Of a stretch of DNA of 64,000 nt, positions 35,171-43,706 are shown piece after piece. The translations under genes and the position numbers were made by a program. Under the pieces are notes generated by a model. The model worked only from the letters and a program-made list of their open reading frames with translations, did not search any database and was not told the DNA's origin. The DNA comes from Rhizobium sp. 18065 (GTDB lineage Bacteria > Pseudomonadota > Alphaproteobacteria > Rhizobiales > Rhizobiaceae). The first letter of the stretch is position 1, and every line of letters starts with the position of its first letter. The stretch lies in NCBI RefSeq assembly GCF_902706095.1, contig NZ_CACSJP010000005.1, positions 124,001 through 188,000 on the forward strand, given 5' to 3'.

Positions 35171-35854
35171 TCATCCGGCATCAAGCCCGGCGAGATAGGC
35201 CTCGTAGGTCTGCCCTTGTCCCGGCTCGAACCTGTCCGTCAGCACCTTCCAGCCCTCGACCCGGTCGAGCCGGAAGTCGCGGAAATCCTGGCGCGTCTCG
35301 CACCAGGTCGTCATCACCCAGATCGCCCCGAAGGCGCTCAGCGCCAGCGGCCAGACCGTGCGCTGGGTGCGTTCGCCAGCCAGCGAATGATAGGCGATCC
35401 ACACCTTGCGCTTGGCCGACAGGGCATTGCGTACATCGCCAAGGCAATCCGGCGGCTCCGGTTGCGCAGAGGCGCGAAACGCATGGATCGGCGCACCGAC
35501 CAGCCGCTCGGCATGCTCCTTCGGCAAAAGTGCCACCATCTTGTCCTTGGCCTCACGTGCCGCCTGCCCCAGCCGCGGATCACCGAGCATTTCGACGGCC
35601 CGCAAACCGAATGCGAGCGCTTCCAGCTGCTCGAAGGTGAAGGTCAGCGGCGGCGCATCGAAAGCCTCGCGCAGCATGTAGCCGACGCCGCGCTCGCCCT
35701 CGATCGGCGCGCCGGATGCAATCAGATGATCCATGTCGCGATAGATGGTCCGCTGGGAGACCTCCATCTTCTCGGCGATTTCGGCAGCCGTCATCGCCCG
35801 CCCGGTGGACCGCATCAGCTGGATGATCCGAAAAAGACGGTCTGCTGGACGCAT
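35171..35854 (-). CDS. YafY-type regulator (HTH-11 plus WYL domain)
   Basis: 227 residues. An N-terminal HTH-11 winged helix (RLFRIIQLMRSTGRAMTAAEIAEKMEVSQRTIYRDMDHL, about residues 6-44) precedes a WYL domain (about residues 140-215) with KRKVWIAYHSLAGERTQRTV and the FRDFRLDRV end. WYL proteins bind small ligands or nucleic acid. The target is unknown; the gene is convergent with the MttB gene and divergent from the AlkC-like gene. Confidence 0.88.
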   Translation of the reverse strand: MRPADRLFRIIQLMRSTGRAMTAAEIAEKMEVSQRTIYRDMDHLIASGAPIEGERGVGYMLREAFDAPPLTFTFEQLEALAFGLRAVEMLGDPRLGQAAREAKDKMVALLPKEHAERLVGAPIHAFRASAQPEPPDCLGDVRNALSAKRKVWIAYHSLAGERTQRTVWPLALSAFGAIWVMTTWCETRQDFRDFRLDRVEGWKVLTDRFEPGQGQTYEAYLAGLDAG

Positions 35855-36044
35855 GCGAACGCTCCGTGTGAAGTCTGTGGCCAGAAGGGTGTCAGTAGTC
35901 GTATGTTAGGCCAAGGCTCCCACACAAACAGGAGCGCAAGCTTGACCGGTAATACAGCATTTGAAATCGTCGTCTGCATTCTCGCATCCAGGCCTGTCGC
36001 GGGACTGGCGCGCCAGACGACATCGCAAGCGATCTGAAAACACC

Positions 36045-37172
36045 ATGGCTGAAGCACTCAAACACCTGATCGGCGCGCGAAACGCAAGCGACACCGCAGA
36101 CGCCCTGTCGAGCGCCTGGTCCAATTTCCCGCGCGATGCATTTCTCGCCGACATCCTGCCTGGAATCGAAAGCCTGGAACTCATGCAGCGCGGCCAGTTG
36201 ATCGCCGACGCCATGCGTCTGCATCTGCCCGAGGATTTCGCCGTGACGGCCACGATCCTGAAAAAGACATTCCCGGCTGACCAGAAGCCCGGCCTGACCG
36301 GTTGGTCGCTGCTTGCCTTCAACCAGTATATTGCCGCCCATGGGCTGGACCACCTGGAGACATCTTTGGCTCTTCTGAAGGCCCTGACTCCGCATTTCAC
36401 CGCCGAATTCGGCATAAGGCCGTTCATCCACCGCGAGCAGGCGAAGGCGCTCGCTATCATCGGCCAATGGGTGAGCGACCCGAACCACCATGTTCGCCGC
36501 CTCGCCAGCGAAGGCACCCGCCCGCGCCTGCCCTGGGCCATGCGCCTGCCGGCGCTGGTCAGCGATCCCGCTCCCCTCCTGCCGGTCCTGACCGCGCTGA
36601 TCGACGATCCCGAAGACTATGTGCGCCGCTCGGTGGCCAACAGCCTCAACGACATCGCCAAGGACCATCCCGATCTCGTCGCCGACTTTGTCGGCCGCCA
36701 CCACAAGAATGCCTCTCCCGAACGGCTCTGGCTGCTCAGACATGCCTCGCGCACGCTGCTCAAGAAAGGCCATGCAACCGCCCTGGCAAATTTCGGTTTC
36801 GCTCGGATCGATGGCATCAAGGCGAACCTCCGGCTTGCCAGTTCACAAGTTGCCTTCCCAGGCGTTCTGGATTTCTCCGTCTCGCTCGCCAATGAAACCG
36901 GAACGGCACAGTCGCTGATGCTCGACTACGCCATCCACCATCAGAAGAAGGACGGCACGCTGAGCCCCAAGGTCTTCAAGGGCAAGAACCTGACGCTGGC
37001 TGCCGGACAGTCGTTGACACTGGACCGCCGCCACGCCTTCCGCCCCATCACCACCCGCGTCTACCATCCCGGCGAACACCGGCTCGAAATCCTGGTCAAT
37101 GGTACGAGCCTTGCGCTGGAAACCTTCACCCTCGCAGCATCCGACAGCTCCGTCGACACCAACGGCGTATGA
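36045..37172 (+). CDS. AlkC-like DNA alkylation repair glycosylase
   Basis: 375 residues. The N-terminal two-thirds is a HEAT-repeat array (for example HHVRRLASEGTRPRLPWAMRLP and EDYVRRSVANSLNDIAKDHPDLV); the last ~100 residues look like an immunoglobulin-like beta domain (ANLRLASSQVAFPGVLDFSVSL to HRLEILVNGTSLALETFTL). That combination is the AlkC type, which removes 3-methyladenine. Cytoplasmic. The ATG at 36045 is preceded by a weak GAAAAC; upstream in-frame codons are less likely. Confidence 0.85.
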   Translation: MAEALKHLIGARNASDTADALSSAWSNFPRDAFLADILPGIESLELMQRGQLIADAMRLHLPEDFAVTATILKKTFPADQKPGLTGWSLLAFNQYIAAHGLDHLETSLALLKALTPHFTAEFGIRPFIHREQAKALAIIGQWVSDPNHHVRRLASEGTRPRLPWAMRLPALVSDPAPLLPVLTALIDDPEDYVRRSVANSLNDIAKDHPDLVADFVGRHHKNASPERLWLLRHASRTLLKKGHATALANFGFARIDGIKANLRLASSQVAFPGVLDFSVSLANETGTAQSLMLDYAIHHQKKDGTLSPKVFKGKNLTLAAGQSLTLDRRHAFRPITTRVYHPGEHRLEILVNGTSLALETFTLAASDSSVDTNGV

Positions 37173-37315
37173 TGCAGGCAGTCGGACGCGGAGAAATTCT
37201 TTATGCGGGCATCTCGGACCGAGTTCTGGCACCTACACCGACACCGACACGATAATGCCAAGGATAACCAGCTGATGACTACCCTTGGCTTGAAGGTATG
37301 ACGTGCGAGGTAACT

Positions 37316-37888
37316 TTATTCGGCTCTTTTTCGGCCGGTGAGCATCGCCCGCACAAGGTTTTCGCGATGTTCAAGACTGGCCAGAACAACGCCGGTGACA
37401 TGCAGCAGGATCAGGCCCAAGGTCGCATAGACCAGCACCTTGTGCATGTCCTCTACCCATTCGACACCCCAGTAAGCGTCCGTCGTCATCAGATAACCGG
37501 TTGTCACGATCCCGGAGGTCATCAGCAGCAGTGCGATAACCATCGCGCCACCGGCCGGATTATGGCCGATAAAGCGCTTGGCGCGCATATAGACCGAGTC
37601 CCTGATGAAACGCGCGATCGTTGACGGACGATAGAGAAAGCTGGTGAACCGTGCATGTTCGCTGCCGATCAGCCCCCAGACCAGCCGAATGGCAATCAGA
37701 CCGCCGATCAGGTAGCCTGAAACGACATGCGCATCCTTCCACTCGTCGCCGGTCAGGAAGGAAAAGGCGAACAACCCCACCAGAGCCCAGTGGAATAGCC
37801 GTACGATCGGGTCCCAGACCTTGACCATGGCCGGCCGCTCGGAGCGGCCAGCCATGGCGGCGGAAGCATTGTGCTCCACGCCGCTCAT
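37316..37888 (-). CDS. Cytochrome b561/Ni-Fe hydrogenase b-type cytochrome-like membrane protein
   Basis: 190 residues. It carries VKVWDPIVRLFHWALVGLFAF (first haem His), a second helix DAHVVSGYLIGGLIAIRLVWGL with His, and HKVLVYATLGLILLHVTGVVL with two later His, the four-helix di-haem b pattern. It moves electrons in the inner membrane. It overlaps the upstream PepSY gene by one nucleotide (TGATG) and faces a second PepSY-response regulator-kinase module. The redox partner is unknown. Confidence 0.85.
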   Translation of the reverse strand: MSGVEHNASAAMAGRSERPAMVKVWDPIVRLFHWALVGLFAFSFLTGDEWKDAHVVSGYLIGGLIAIRLVWGLIGSEHARFTSFLYRPSTIARFIRDSVYMRAKRFIGHNPAGGAMVIALLLMTSGIVTTGYLMTTDAYWGVEWVEDMHKVLVYATLGLILLHVTGVVLASLEHRENLVRAMLTGRKRAE

Positions 37889-38151
37889 CAGTCTTCGCCG
37901 ACCTGAATGCCGGTTTCCGGGTTGAACAGCACTTCAATCTTGTTGCCGTCCTTGATGCCGTAGACTTCATAGCAGCCGTTCTCGACCTTGATCTGGCGCA
38001 CGTCGAAACCAAGCTCGGTGGCCTTGGCCTTCATCGCATCCTCGGTCATCCATTTATCCTTGGCGACATCACAGGAAGCACTGCTTTCTGCACGGGCGAT
38101 GCCGGCAAACGAAGCTGAGATCAGCAGGGTGGCAACAATAATCTTTTTCAT
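37888..38151 (-). CDS. Exported PepSY-domain protein
   Basis: 87 residues. A signal peptide MKKIIVATLLISASFAGIARA ends with A-x-A, followed by a PepSY domain (KATELGFDVRQIKVENGCYEVYGIKDGNKIEVLFNPETG). PepSY proteins act outside the cytoplasm, possibly inhibiting peptidases or binding haem/metal partners. It forms a pair with the b-type cytochrome gene, starting 1 nt into its stop. The ATG follows AGAAGGACC-like bases, weak. Confidence 0.85.
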   Translation of the reverse strand: MKKIIVATLLISASFAGIARAESSASCDVAKDKWMTEDAMKAKATELGFDVRQIKVENGCYEVYGIKDGNKIEVLFNPETGIQVGED

Positions 38152-38285
38152 CGATATGGTCCTTCGTTATTCCGGTCGAGCACCGCGCTACGAACCGTTG
38201 GCAAGGACCATAGGTGACCTGTGCTGAGCGATGGCTGACGACAAATGTCAGCGAAATTTCAGCTTGCCGGTGTTATGACACAGAC

Positions 38286-38666
38286 ATGGAGCACGCACGC
38301 GTACAAAGGCCTAAGAGAGTGGCAATGATGATCGCAGGGTCGACCTTGACGCTGTTGCTGATGGTCGCCGCGCATTCGCCAGCCAGCGCCGATGCCGATG
38401 CCAATGCCGACAACCGCCCCCGGCACGAGCAGGACATGGAGCGCCAGCGCATCCGGGATGATGTCGAGCGTGGCGTCACAAAGTCCCTCGCAACCCTGCG
38501 CCAGATCGTCCTTGCCCGCGTCGCCGGGCAGATCGTCTCGACCAAACCCGACCGTGACGATGACCGGCTGATCTATGAATTTCGCATCCTGCGCGACGAC
38601 AACCGTCTGATCGAAGTGGAGGTGGATGCGGCCTCCGGTGACATTCTGGAAATCGAGAACGAATAA
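38286..38666 (+). CDS. PepSY-domain exported protein upstream of a two-component system
   Basis: 126 residues. A hydrophobic segment (MMIAGSTLTLLLMVAAHSPASA) followed by an Ala-rich acidic linker suggests a signal peptide. The C-terminal part is a PepSY domain (RLIYEFRILRDDNRLIEVEVDAASGDILEIENE). The start could be the ATG at 38286 or the MMIAG at 38325, which has AGAGAG upstream. The stop shares one nucleotide with the response regulator start, suggesting it works as the sensor's periplasmic partner. Confidence 0.75.
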   Translation: MEHARVQRPKRVAMMIAGSTLTLLLMVAAHSPASADADANADNRPRHEQDMERQRIRDDVERGVTKSLATLRQIVLARVAGQIVSTKPDRDDDRLIYEFRILRDDNRLIEVEVDAASGDILEIENE

Positions 38667-39331
38667 TGCGGATCCTGCTGATCGAAGACGACGCACTGAT
38701 TGCACGGGATGTAATTGCGCATCTGGATCGGGCCGGCTTCGTCGTCGTTCACGAGAAGGACGGTGAAGCCGGTTGGTTCACCGGCGATGCAGAGGATTTT
38801 GCCGCCGTGATCCTCGACCTGGGACTTCCTGGCATGGACGGACTGACGGTACTCAAACGCTGGCGAAGTGCGGCAAGAACGACACCCGTCCTCATCTTGA
38901 CCGCCCGTGGCAATTGGCAGGAGCGTGTCGAGGGCATAGATGCAGGTGCCGACGACTATCTGACCAAGCCGTTCCAAATGGCCGAACTTCTGGCAAGACT
39001 GCGCGCCATCATCCGCCGCAGCGTCGGCCAGGCCAGTCCGGTCCTTAGCCTGGGCAGCATTTCCATCGACACCCGAACCAAGGCGGTCACGTGCGACGGC
39101 CTGCCGGTCGACCTGACGCCGCTCGAATATCGCTGCCTGACTTTTCTCGCGCACAACCGGGAGCGCAACGTCTCGCAGGCGGAACTGACCGAGCAACTCT
39201 ACAGCCAGGACTTCGACCGCGACAGCAACTCCGTCGAGGTCCTGGTCGGCCGCCTGCGCCGCAAGCTCGGCCGCGAAGTCATCACCACGCGCCGCGGCTA
39301 TGGCTATCGCATGGGCGGTGACCCGGCATGA
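38666..39331 (+). CDS. OmpR-family response regulator
   Basis: 221 residues. Receiver domain: ILLIEDDALIARDV, phospho-Asp in VILDLGLPGMDGL, conserved Lys in YLTKPFQMAEL (about residues 1-120). The C-terminal winged helix ends VEVLVGRLRRKLGREVITTRRGYGYRMG. Belongs to the PhoP/FeuP-type group; a target cannot be named. It overlaps the kinase gene by 4 nt, and the PepSY gene by 1, so the three form one operon. Confidence 0.93.
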   Translation: MRILLIEDDALIARDVIAHLDRAGFVVVHEKDGEAGWFTGDAEDFAAVILDLGLPGMDGLTVLKRWRSAARTTPVLILTARGNWQERVEGIDAGADDYLTKPFQMAELLARLRAIIRRSVGQASPVLSLGSISIDTRTKAVTCDGLPVDLTPLEYRCLTFLAHNRERNVSQAELTEQLYSQDFDRDSNSVEVLVGRLRRKLGREVITTRRGYGYRMGGDPA

Positions 39332-40674
39332 TGCAATCGATCCGCGGCCGGTTTCTGCTCGTATCGCTGATCAGCGTGCTGGTCGCGCTCGCCATGGCAA
39401 GCTTGGTTCTGGTCCTGCTCTTCACCCGCAATCTCGAGGCGAGGATCGACGCGGAACTGTCCGGCCACATCAACAATATTGCCGGTACGCTCCGCTTTGC
39501 CGAGGACGGCGGGCTGGATCTTCCTGACAGGCCGGTCGACCGCCGATTCGAGGAGCCTTATGGTGGCCTCTACTGGCAAGTGGAAGACGACGACCGCGCC
39601 AGCGAACTGCGCTCGGCCTCACTGTGGGATTTCACCCTGCCCTTGCCGGATGACGCACAGGAAACCGGGACCATCCATCGATACCAACTTCCCGGTCCGG
39701 ATGGGAAGGACCTGATCGTGCAGGAGCGCAAGATCATCTTTGCCGCACCCGCCGGGGAACGGGCAATCCGCATCGCCGCGGCCATCGATGCCAGCGTCGT
39801 CTCCGATGCAAGCCGCGCCTTTGCCTTCGATATCATTCCCTACATGCTGGCTCTGGCTGCCTTCCTGATCGCGGCCTCGCTCGCCCAGTTGACATTCGGC
39901 CTGAAGCCCATCTCGTCCGTCGCCACCGGTCTCGACCGGATCAGGGAACGCAGGGTGGAACGGCTCGACGGCCGTTTTCCGCAGGAATTGAAAGGTGTGG
40001 TCGGCGCGGTCAACCAGTTGCTCGATGCACAAGCGCAACTGATCGAAAAGGCGAAGAGCCGCGCGGCAGATCTCGCGCATGGCCTGAAAACCCCATTGAC
40101 CGTCCTGTCCAATGACGCAGCAACGCTTCGCGAACGCGGCGAGGTCGCGATCGCCGATGAGCTCGCTCATCTCGCAGGCGTCATGCAGGCTCATGTCGAG
40201 CACGAGCTGACCCTGAGCCGAATTGCCGCCAATGCCAGCCTGCGCAGGTCCGATGCCAATATCGCCGAAGCCGTGGACCTGATCGTCAAGACGTTGAGAC
40301 GAACCCCACGTGGTGAAGGTCTCAAGTGGCACATCGCGGTCCCCACCGACCTTGTTGTCGGTGTCGATCCCCACGACCTTCAGGAACTGCTGGGCAATGT
40401 TCTCGACAATGCGGTCAAGTGGAGCAGAACTGAGATCTCCATCCAGGCCATCAGGCAAGAGCAGCGCACGGTACTGATCATCGAGGATGATGGCCCCGGA
40501 GCTGATCCGGCAGGACTGCGCACGATTATGGAGCGGGGCACGCGCCTCGATCTCCAGACCCCCGGCACCGGCATCGGCCTTGCAATCGTGCGCGACATCG
40601 CGGCGGTTTATGACCTGTCGGTGGAGATTATCAATCGGCCGCTTGGCGGCCTGCGCATCAGTATCCGGCTCTGA
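39328..40674 (+). CDS. Sensor histidine kinase, PhoQ/FeuQ-like
   Basis: 448 residues. Two membrane segments (about residues 10-35 and 165-190) flank a periplasmic domain. After a HAMP-like linker, the phospho-acceptor box is ADLAHGLKTPLTVLSNDA with His followed by Gly rather than the usual Glu, as in many PhoQ-like rhizobial kinases. The ATPase has NVLDNAVKWS and GTGIGLAIVRDIAAVY. The first periplasmic signal is unknown; the PepSY protein encoded ahead of it is a candidate modulator. Confidence 0.9.
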   Translation: MMQSIRGRFLLVSLISVLVALAMASLVLVLLFTRNLEARIDAELSGHINNIAGTLRFAEDGGLDLPDRPVDRRFEEPYGGLYWQVEDDDRASELRSASLWDFTLPLPDDAQETGTIHRYQLPGPDGKDLIVQERKIIFAAPAGERAIRIAAAIDASVVSDASRAFAFDIIPYMLALAAFLIAASLAQLTFGLKPISSVATGLDRIRERRVERLDGRFPQELKGVVGAVNQLLDAQAQLIEKAKSRAADLAHGLKTPLTVLSNDAATLRERGEVAIADELAHLAGVMQAHVEHELTLSRIAANASLRRSDANIAEAVDLIVKTLRRTPRGEGLKWHIAVPTDLVVGVDPHDLQELLGNVLDNAVKWSRTEISIQAIRQEQRTVLIIEDDGPGADPAGLRTIMERGTRLDLQTPGTGIGLAIVRDIAAVYDLSVEIINRPLGGLRISIRL

Positions 40675-40954
40675 ACCTTTCGCTGCAGCGCAAAACATTC
40701 CCTTGACTTTTCACGCAAACAGGCTCATTTGCACCTCAGCTTTCACCTTCCGGCCGCCGCGTGAGCGTGCCCAGCGACAATAGAGACGCGACGAAGGATA
40801 AAAGCGCACAGAACGAATGGCGGCACGACCGCCGATGCGCTGGAAAGCTTTTTTCCAACTTGCAAGTTCCCAAATCACGCGGGGTTCTTGACGCCAATGC
40901 CAACCGGTTCGCACGATGCGGCCCGGTCAGTGTGCTTTTGGCGCCCCGAAAGGT

Positions 40955-42358
40955 ATGACTTTGACCAATTTCAACGATCTTGGCCTGTCCAAGAATATCG
41001 TCGCGACTCTTTCGCATCTCGGTTTTGAAACGCCCACTCCGATCCAGGAAAAGGCAATCCCGCTCGTCCTCGAAGGCCGCGATCTCGTCGGCCTTGCACA
41101 GACCGGTACCGGCAAGACGGCCGCTTTTGGCCTGCCGCTCATCGAAATGCTGCTGAAGGACGAAAAGCGTCCTGACAACCGCACCACCCGCACCCTCATT
41201 CTCGCTCCGACCCGCGAACTGGTAAACCAGATCGGCGACAACCTGCGCAGCTACCTGCGTCGCCTGCCGCTGAAAATCAACCAGGTCGTCGGTGGCGCAT
41301 CGATCGGCAAGCAGCAACTGCAGCTGGAAAAGGGCACCGACATTCTCGTCGCCACCCCGGGCCGCCTGCTCGACCTGATCGCCCGCAATGCCATCTCGCT
41401 GCGCGCGGTCACGTTCCTGGTCCTCGACGAAGCCGACCAGATGCTTGACCTCGGCTTCATCCACGACCTGCGCAAGATCTCGAAGATGGTTCCGGCCAAG
41501 CGCCAGACCCTGCTGTTTTCGGCCACCATGCCGAGCTCCATCGCCGATCTCGCTGCAACCTTCCTCAACAACCCCGTCAAGGTTGCCGTCACCGCCCCGG
41601 GCAAGGCTGCCGACAAGGTTGAACAGCACGTGCACTTCGTCGCCGGCCAGAATGCCAAGACCGAAATGCTGAAGAAGATCCTGGCGGATAACCCGGATGG
41701 CCGCTCGATCGTCTTCCTGCGCACCAAGCACGGCGCCGAGAAGCTGATGAAGCATCTAGAAGTCACCGGCTTCTCCGTTGCCTCGATCCATGGCAACAAG
41801 AGCCAGGGCCAGCGCGAACGCGCATTGAAGGGCTTCCGTGACGGCGAAATCCGCACGCTGATCGCCACCGACGTTGCTGCTCGCGGCATCGACATTCCGG
41901 CCGTCAGCCACGTCTTCAACTACGATCTGCCGGAAGTGCCGGACGCTTACGTCCACCGCATCGGCCGTACCGCCCGCGCTGGTCGCGACGGTATCGCGAT
42001 CGCATTCTGCGGTCCGGATGAAGGCCGCCTGCTGCGCGACGTCGAGCGCCTGATGGGCATCGACATTCCGGTGGCAAGCGGCGAAGCGCCGACAAACCTC
42101 AGCCGTCCTGCGCGTCCGCAGCGTCGCGCTGGCGGCGGCGGCGCTCCCGGCGGCAACCGCAATCACCAGGCCCAGGGCCGTGGCAAGTCCGACGGCGAGA
42201 ACCGTGGCGGCCCCAAGGCCGACGGCCGTCCGGGCGCCAAGCGCAAGAGCGGCAATGGTGGCAATCGCAACGGCAGCGGCAGCGGCAAGAGCTACGGCCA
42301 GGGCAAGCCCCCGGCCCGTTCGGGCACAGCTCCGGGCGGACGTCGCCGCGAAGCCTAA
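40955..42358 (+). CDS. DEAD-box RNA helicase, RhlE-like
   Basis: 467 residues. All DEAD-box motifs are present: Q motif with TPIQEKAIP, Walker A AQTGTGKTAA, PTRELVNQI, VLDEADQML, SATMPSS, HRIGRTARAG. The C-terminal tail (about residues 390-467) is rich in Gly, Arg and Asn, giving RNA binding. ATG at 40955 and TTG at 40961 are both possible; the AAAGG at 40949-40953 fits the TTG spacing better. It likely helps ribosome assembly or cold growth. A strong terminator follows. Confidence 0.93.
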   Translation: MTLTNFNDLGLSKNIVATLSHLGFETPTPIQEKAIPLVLEGRDLVGLAQTGTGKTAAFGLPLIEMLLKDEKRPDNRTTRTLILAPTRELVNQIGDNLRSYLRRLPLKINQVVGGASIGKQQLQLEKGTDILVATPGRLLDLIARNAISLRAVTFLVLDEADQMLDLGFIHDLRKISKMVPAKRQTLLFSATMPSSIADLAATFLNNPVKVAVTAPGKAADKVEQHVHFVAGQNAKTEMLKKILADNPDGRSIVFLRTKHGAEKLMKHLEVTGFSVASIHGNKSQGQRERALKGFRDGEIRTLIATDVAARGIDIPAVSHVFNYDLPEVPDAYVHRIGRTARAGRDGIAIAFCGPDEGRLLRDVERLMGIDIPVASGEAPTNLSRPARPQRRAGGGGAPGGNRNHQAQGRGKSDGENRGGPKADGRPGAKRKSGNGGNRNGSGSGKSYGQGKPPARSGTAPGGRRREA

Positions 42359-42387
42359 GCCTCGCGCGATCTCAGTGTAGAATAGAC

Positions 42388-42420
42388 ATGGCGCGGCTTC
42401 GGTCGCGCCATTTTCTTTTG
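42388..42420 (+). terminator. Intrinsic terminator of the helicase gene
   Basis: ATGGCGCG (42388-42395) pairs with CGCGCCAT (42404-42411) and is followed by TTTCTTTT, 30 nt past the stop. Confidence 0.88.
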
Positions 42421-42425
42421 GCAGC

Positions 42426-43313
42426 TTACCCCGCCGAAACGGCTGCACTCTTGCGGTTGGTCAGGTAGACACCGAGCACGACGATCACGGTGCCGATGAT
42501 CATCGGCATCGTCAGCCTCTCGCCAAAAATGAGTGCTGCTTCAACGGCCGCAAGCGGCGGGACCAGGTAAATCAGCGAAGCAGCCTTCGACACGTCGCCG
42601 CGACGGATCAGATAGAGCAGCAACGCGATCGCGCCCATGGAAATGCCAAGCACCGACCAGCCGAGCACGGCAAACAGCCCCAGCCCCCATTCCACATGCA
42701 GGTCTTCGAGCAAAATCGCGGCAGGCACCGTGACGATCAGGGCGCCGACATATTGAAGCGTGGCAACCGCGCGCAGATCGCCTTCGTGCAGGTAGCGCTT
42801 CTGGTAGATCGTGCCGGCGGTCACGCAGGCCATCGCCAGCACATTGACGACGACTGCACCGACAGGAATGGCCACGGCGTCCAGCGTCAGCATATTCGGC
42901 AGAACGGCAATCGCAATGCCGGCAAATCCGAGAAGCAGGCCAAGTTTCTGGCTGCCGGACAGAGCCTCGCCGATCAGATAGGCGGCGGCAATCCCCGTCA
43001 TCAGCGGCTGCAGTCCGGCAATGATGCCCGACAGCGATGCCGGCACGCCCTGGCCGATCGCCCACCACACCATGCCAAGATAAAAACCGTGCAGGAACAT
43101 GCCGGACACCACCGCATGCATCTGTGCCAAACGGCCGGCCGGCCAGCGGACACCGCTCACCCGACAGACCAGGTAGAACAGGACCGCTGCCACGGCGTAG
43201 CGCAGCACCAGGAATGTCAGCGGATCGGCAAACAGGCTCGCATATTTGGCAGCCACCCAGCCGGTCGACCAGAGCAAAACAAAGAGAACGGGCGCAAGGC
43301 GGTGAAGTGTCAT
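42426..43313 (-). CDS. DMT-family transporter (EamA repeats)
   Basis: 295 residues with ten hydrophobic helices in two EamA halves: HRLAPVLFVLLWSTGWVAAKYAS, ILRYAVAAVLFYLV, IGQGVPASLSGIIAGLQPLMTGIAAAYLIGE and, in the second half, the matching SLIYLVPPLAAVEAALIFGE region. It probably exports a metabolite. The ATG at 43313 is chosen because the in-frame ATG five codons upstream lacks any ribosome binding site. It converges with the helicase gene. Confidence 0.88.
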   Translation of the reverse strand: MTLHRLAPVLFVLLWSTGWVAAKYASLFADPLTFLVLRYAVAAVLFYLVCRVSGVRWPAGRLAQMHAVVSGMFLHGFYLGMVWWAIGQGVPASLSGIIAGLQPLMTGIAAAYLIGEALSGSQKLGLLLGFAGIAIAVLPNMLTLDAVAIPVGAVVVNVLAMACVTAGTIYQKRYLHEGDLRAVATLQYVGALIVTVPAAILLEDLHVEWGLGLFAVLGWSVLGISMGAIALLLYLIRRGDVSKAASLIYLVPPLAAVEAALIFGERLTMPMIIGTVIVVLGVYLTNRKSAAVSAG

Positions 43314-43706
43314 GCAGCGGGCATCCAAAGGTCAGGGGAGATCGGGTGCGGCCAGCCCCCGGTCCCGGCTGGTTAGCCCTTCGCCATCAGCCGGTCAAAA
43401 GACTTTTGATGCACGCTGCGATGAATTCCGCTGATGCCCCGCAGGAGAAAATATTTCTCGCCTGTCTTTGGCTAAAATTTAAGCAACCAGGCCAGCGACC
43501 TGCGTCCGGGAAGCCTGACTTCGTCAAGACCACCGGAGGCCGTCCGCCAGTCTCATCGCCATCACCGGCAAATCACGCCGAAATACTGAGCTTATGCCGC
43601 TTTTTAAGGCTGAAGCCGTAAGTGGAAATTCTTTCGTCAGAAGCCTGCGCGCTGCTTGCATTGGTAAATGGTCTGTATTCAAATGGCAAAAAAAGGGGAT
43701 GCACCA
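43314..43706. other. 393-bp region with no gene between two divergent genes
   Basis: Between the DMT transporter and the ATP-grasp gene I find no convincing coding sequence. It must hold both promoters. A small perfect dyad TCAAAAG-A-CTTTTGA is at 43395-43409 and AT-rich stretches lie near 43450-43480. Confidence 0.6.
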
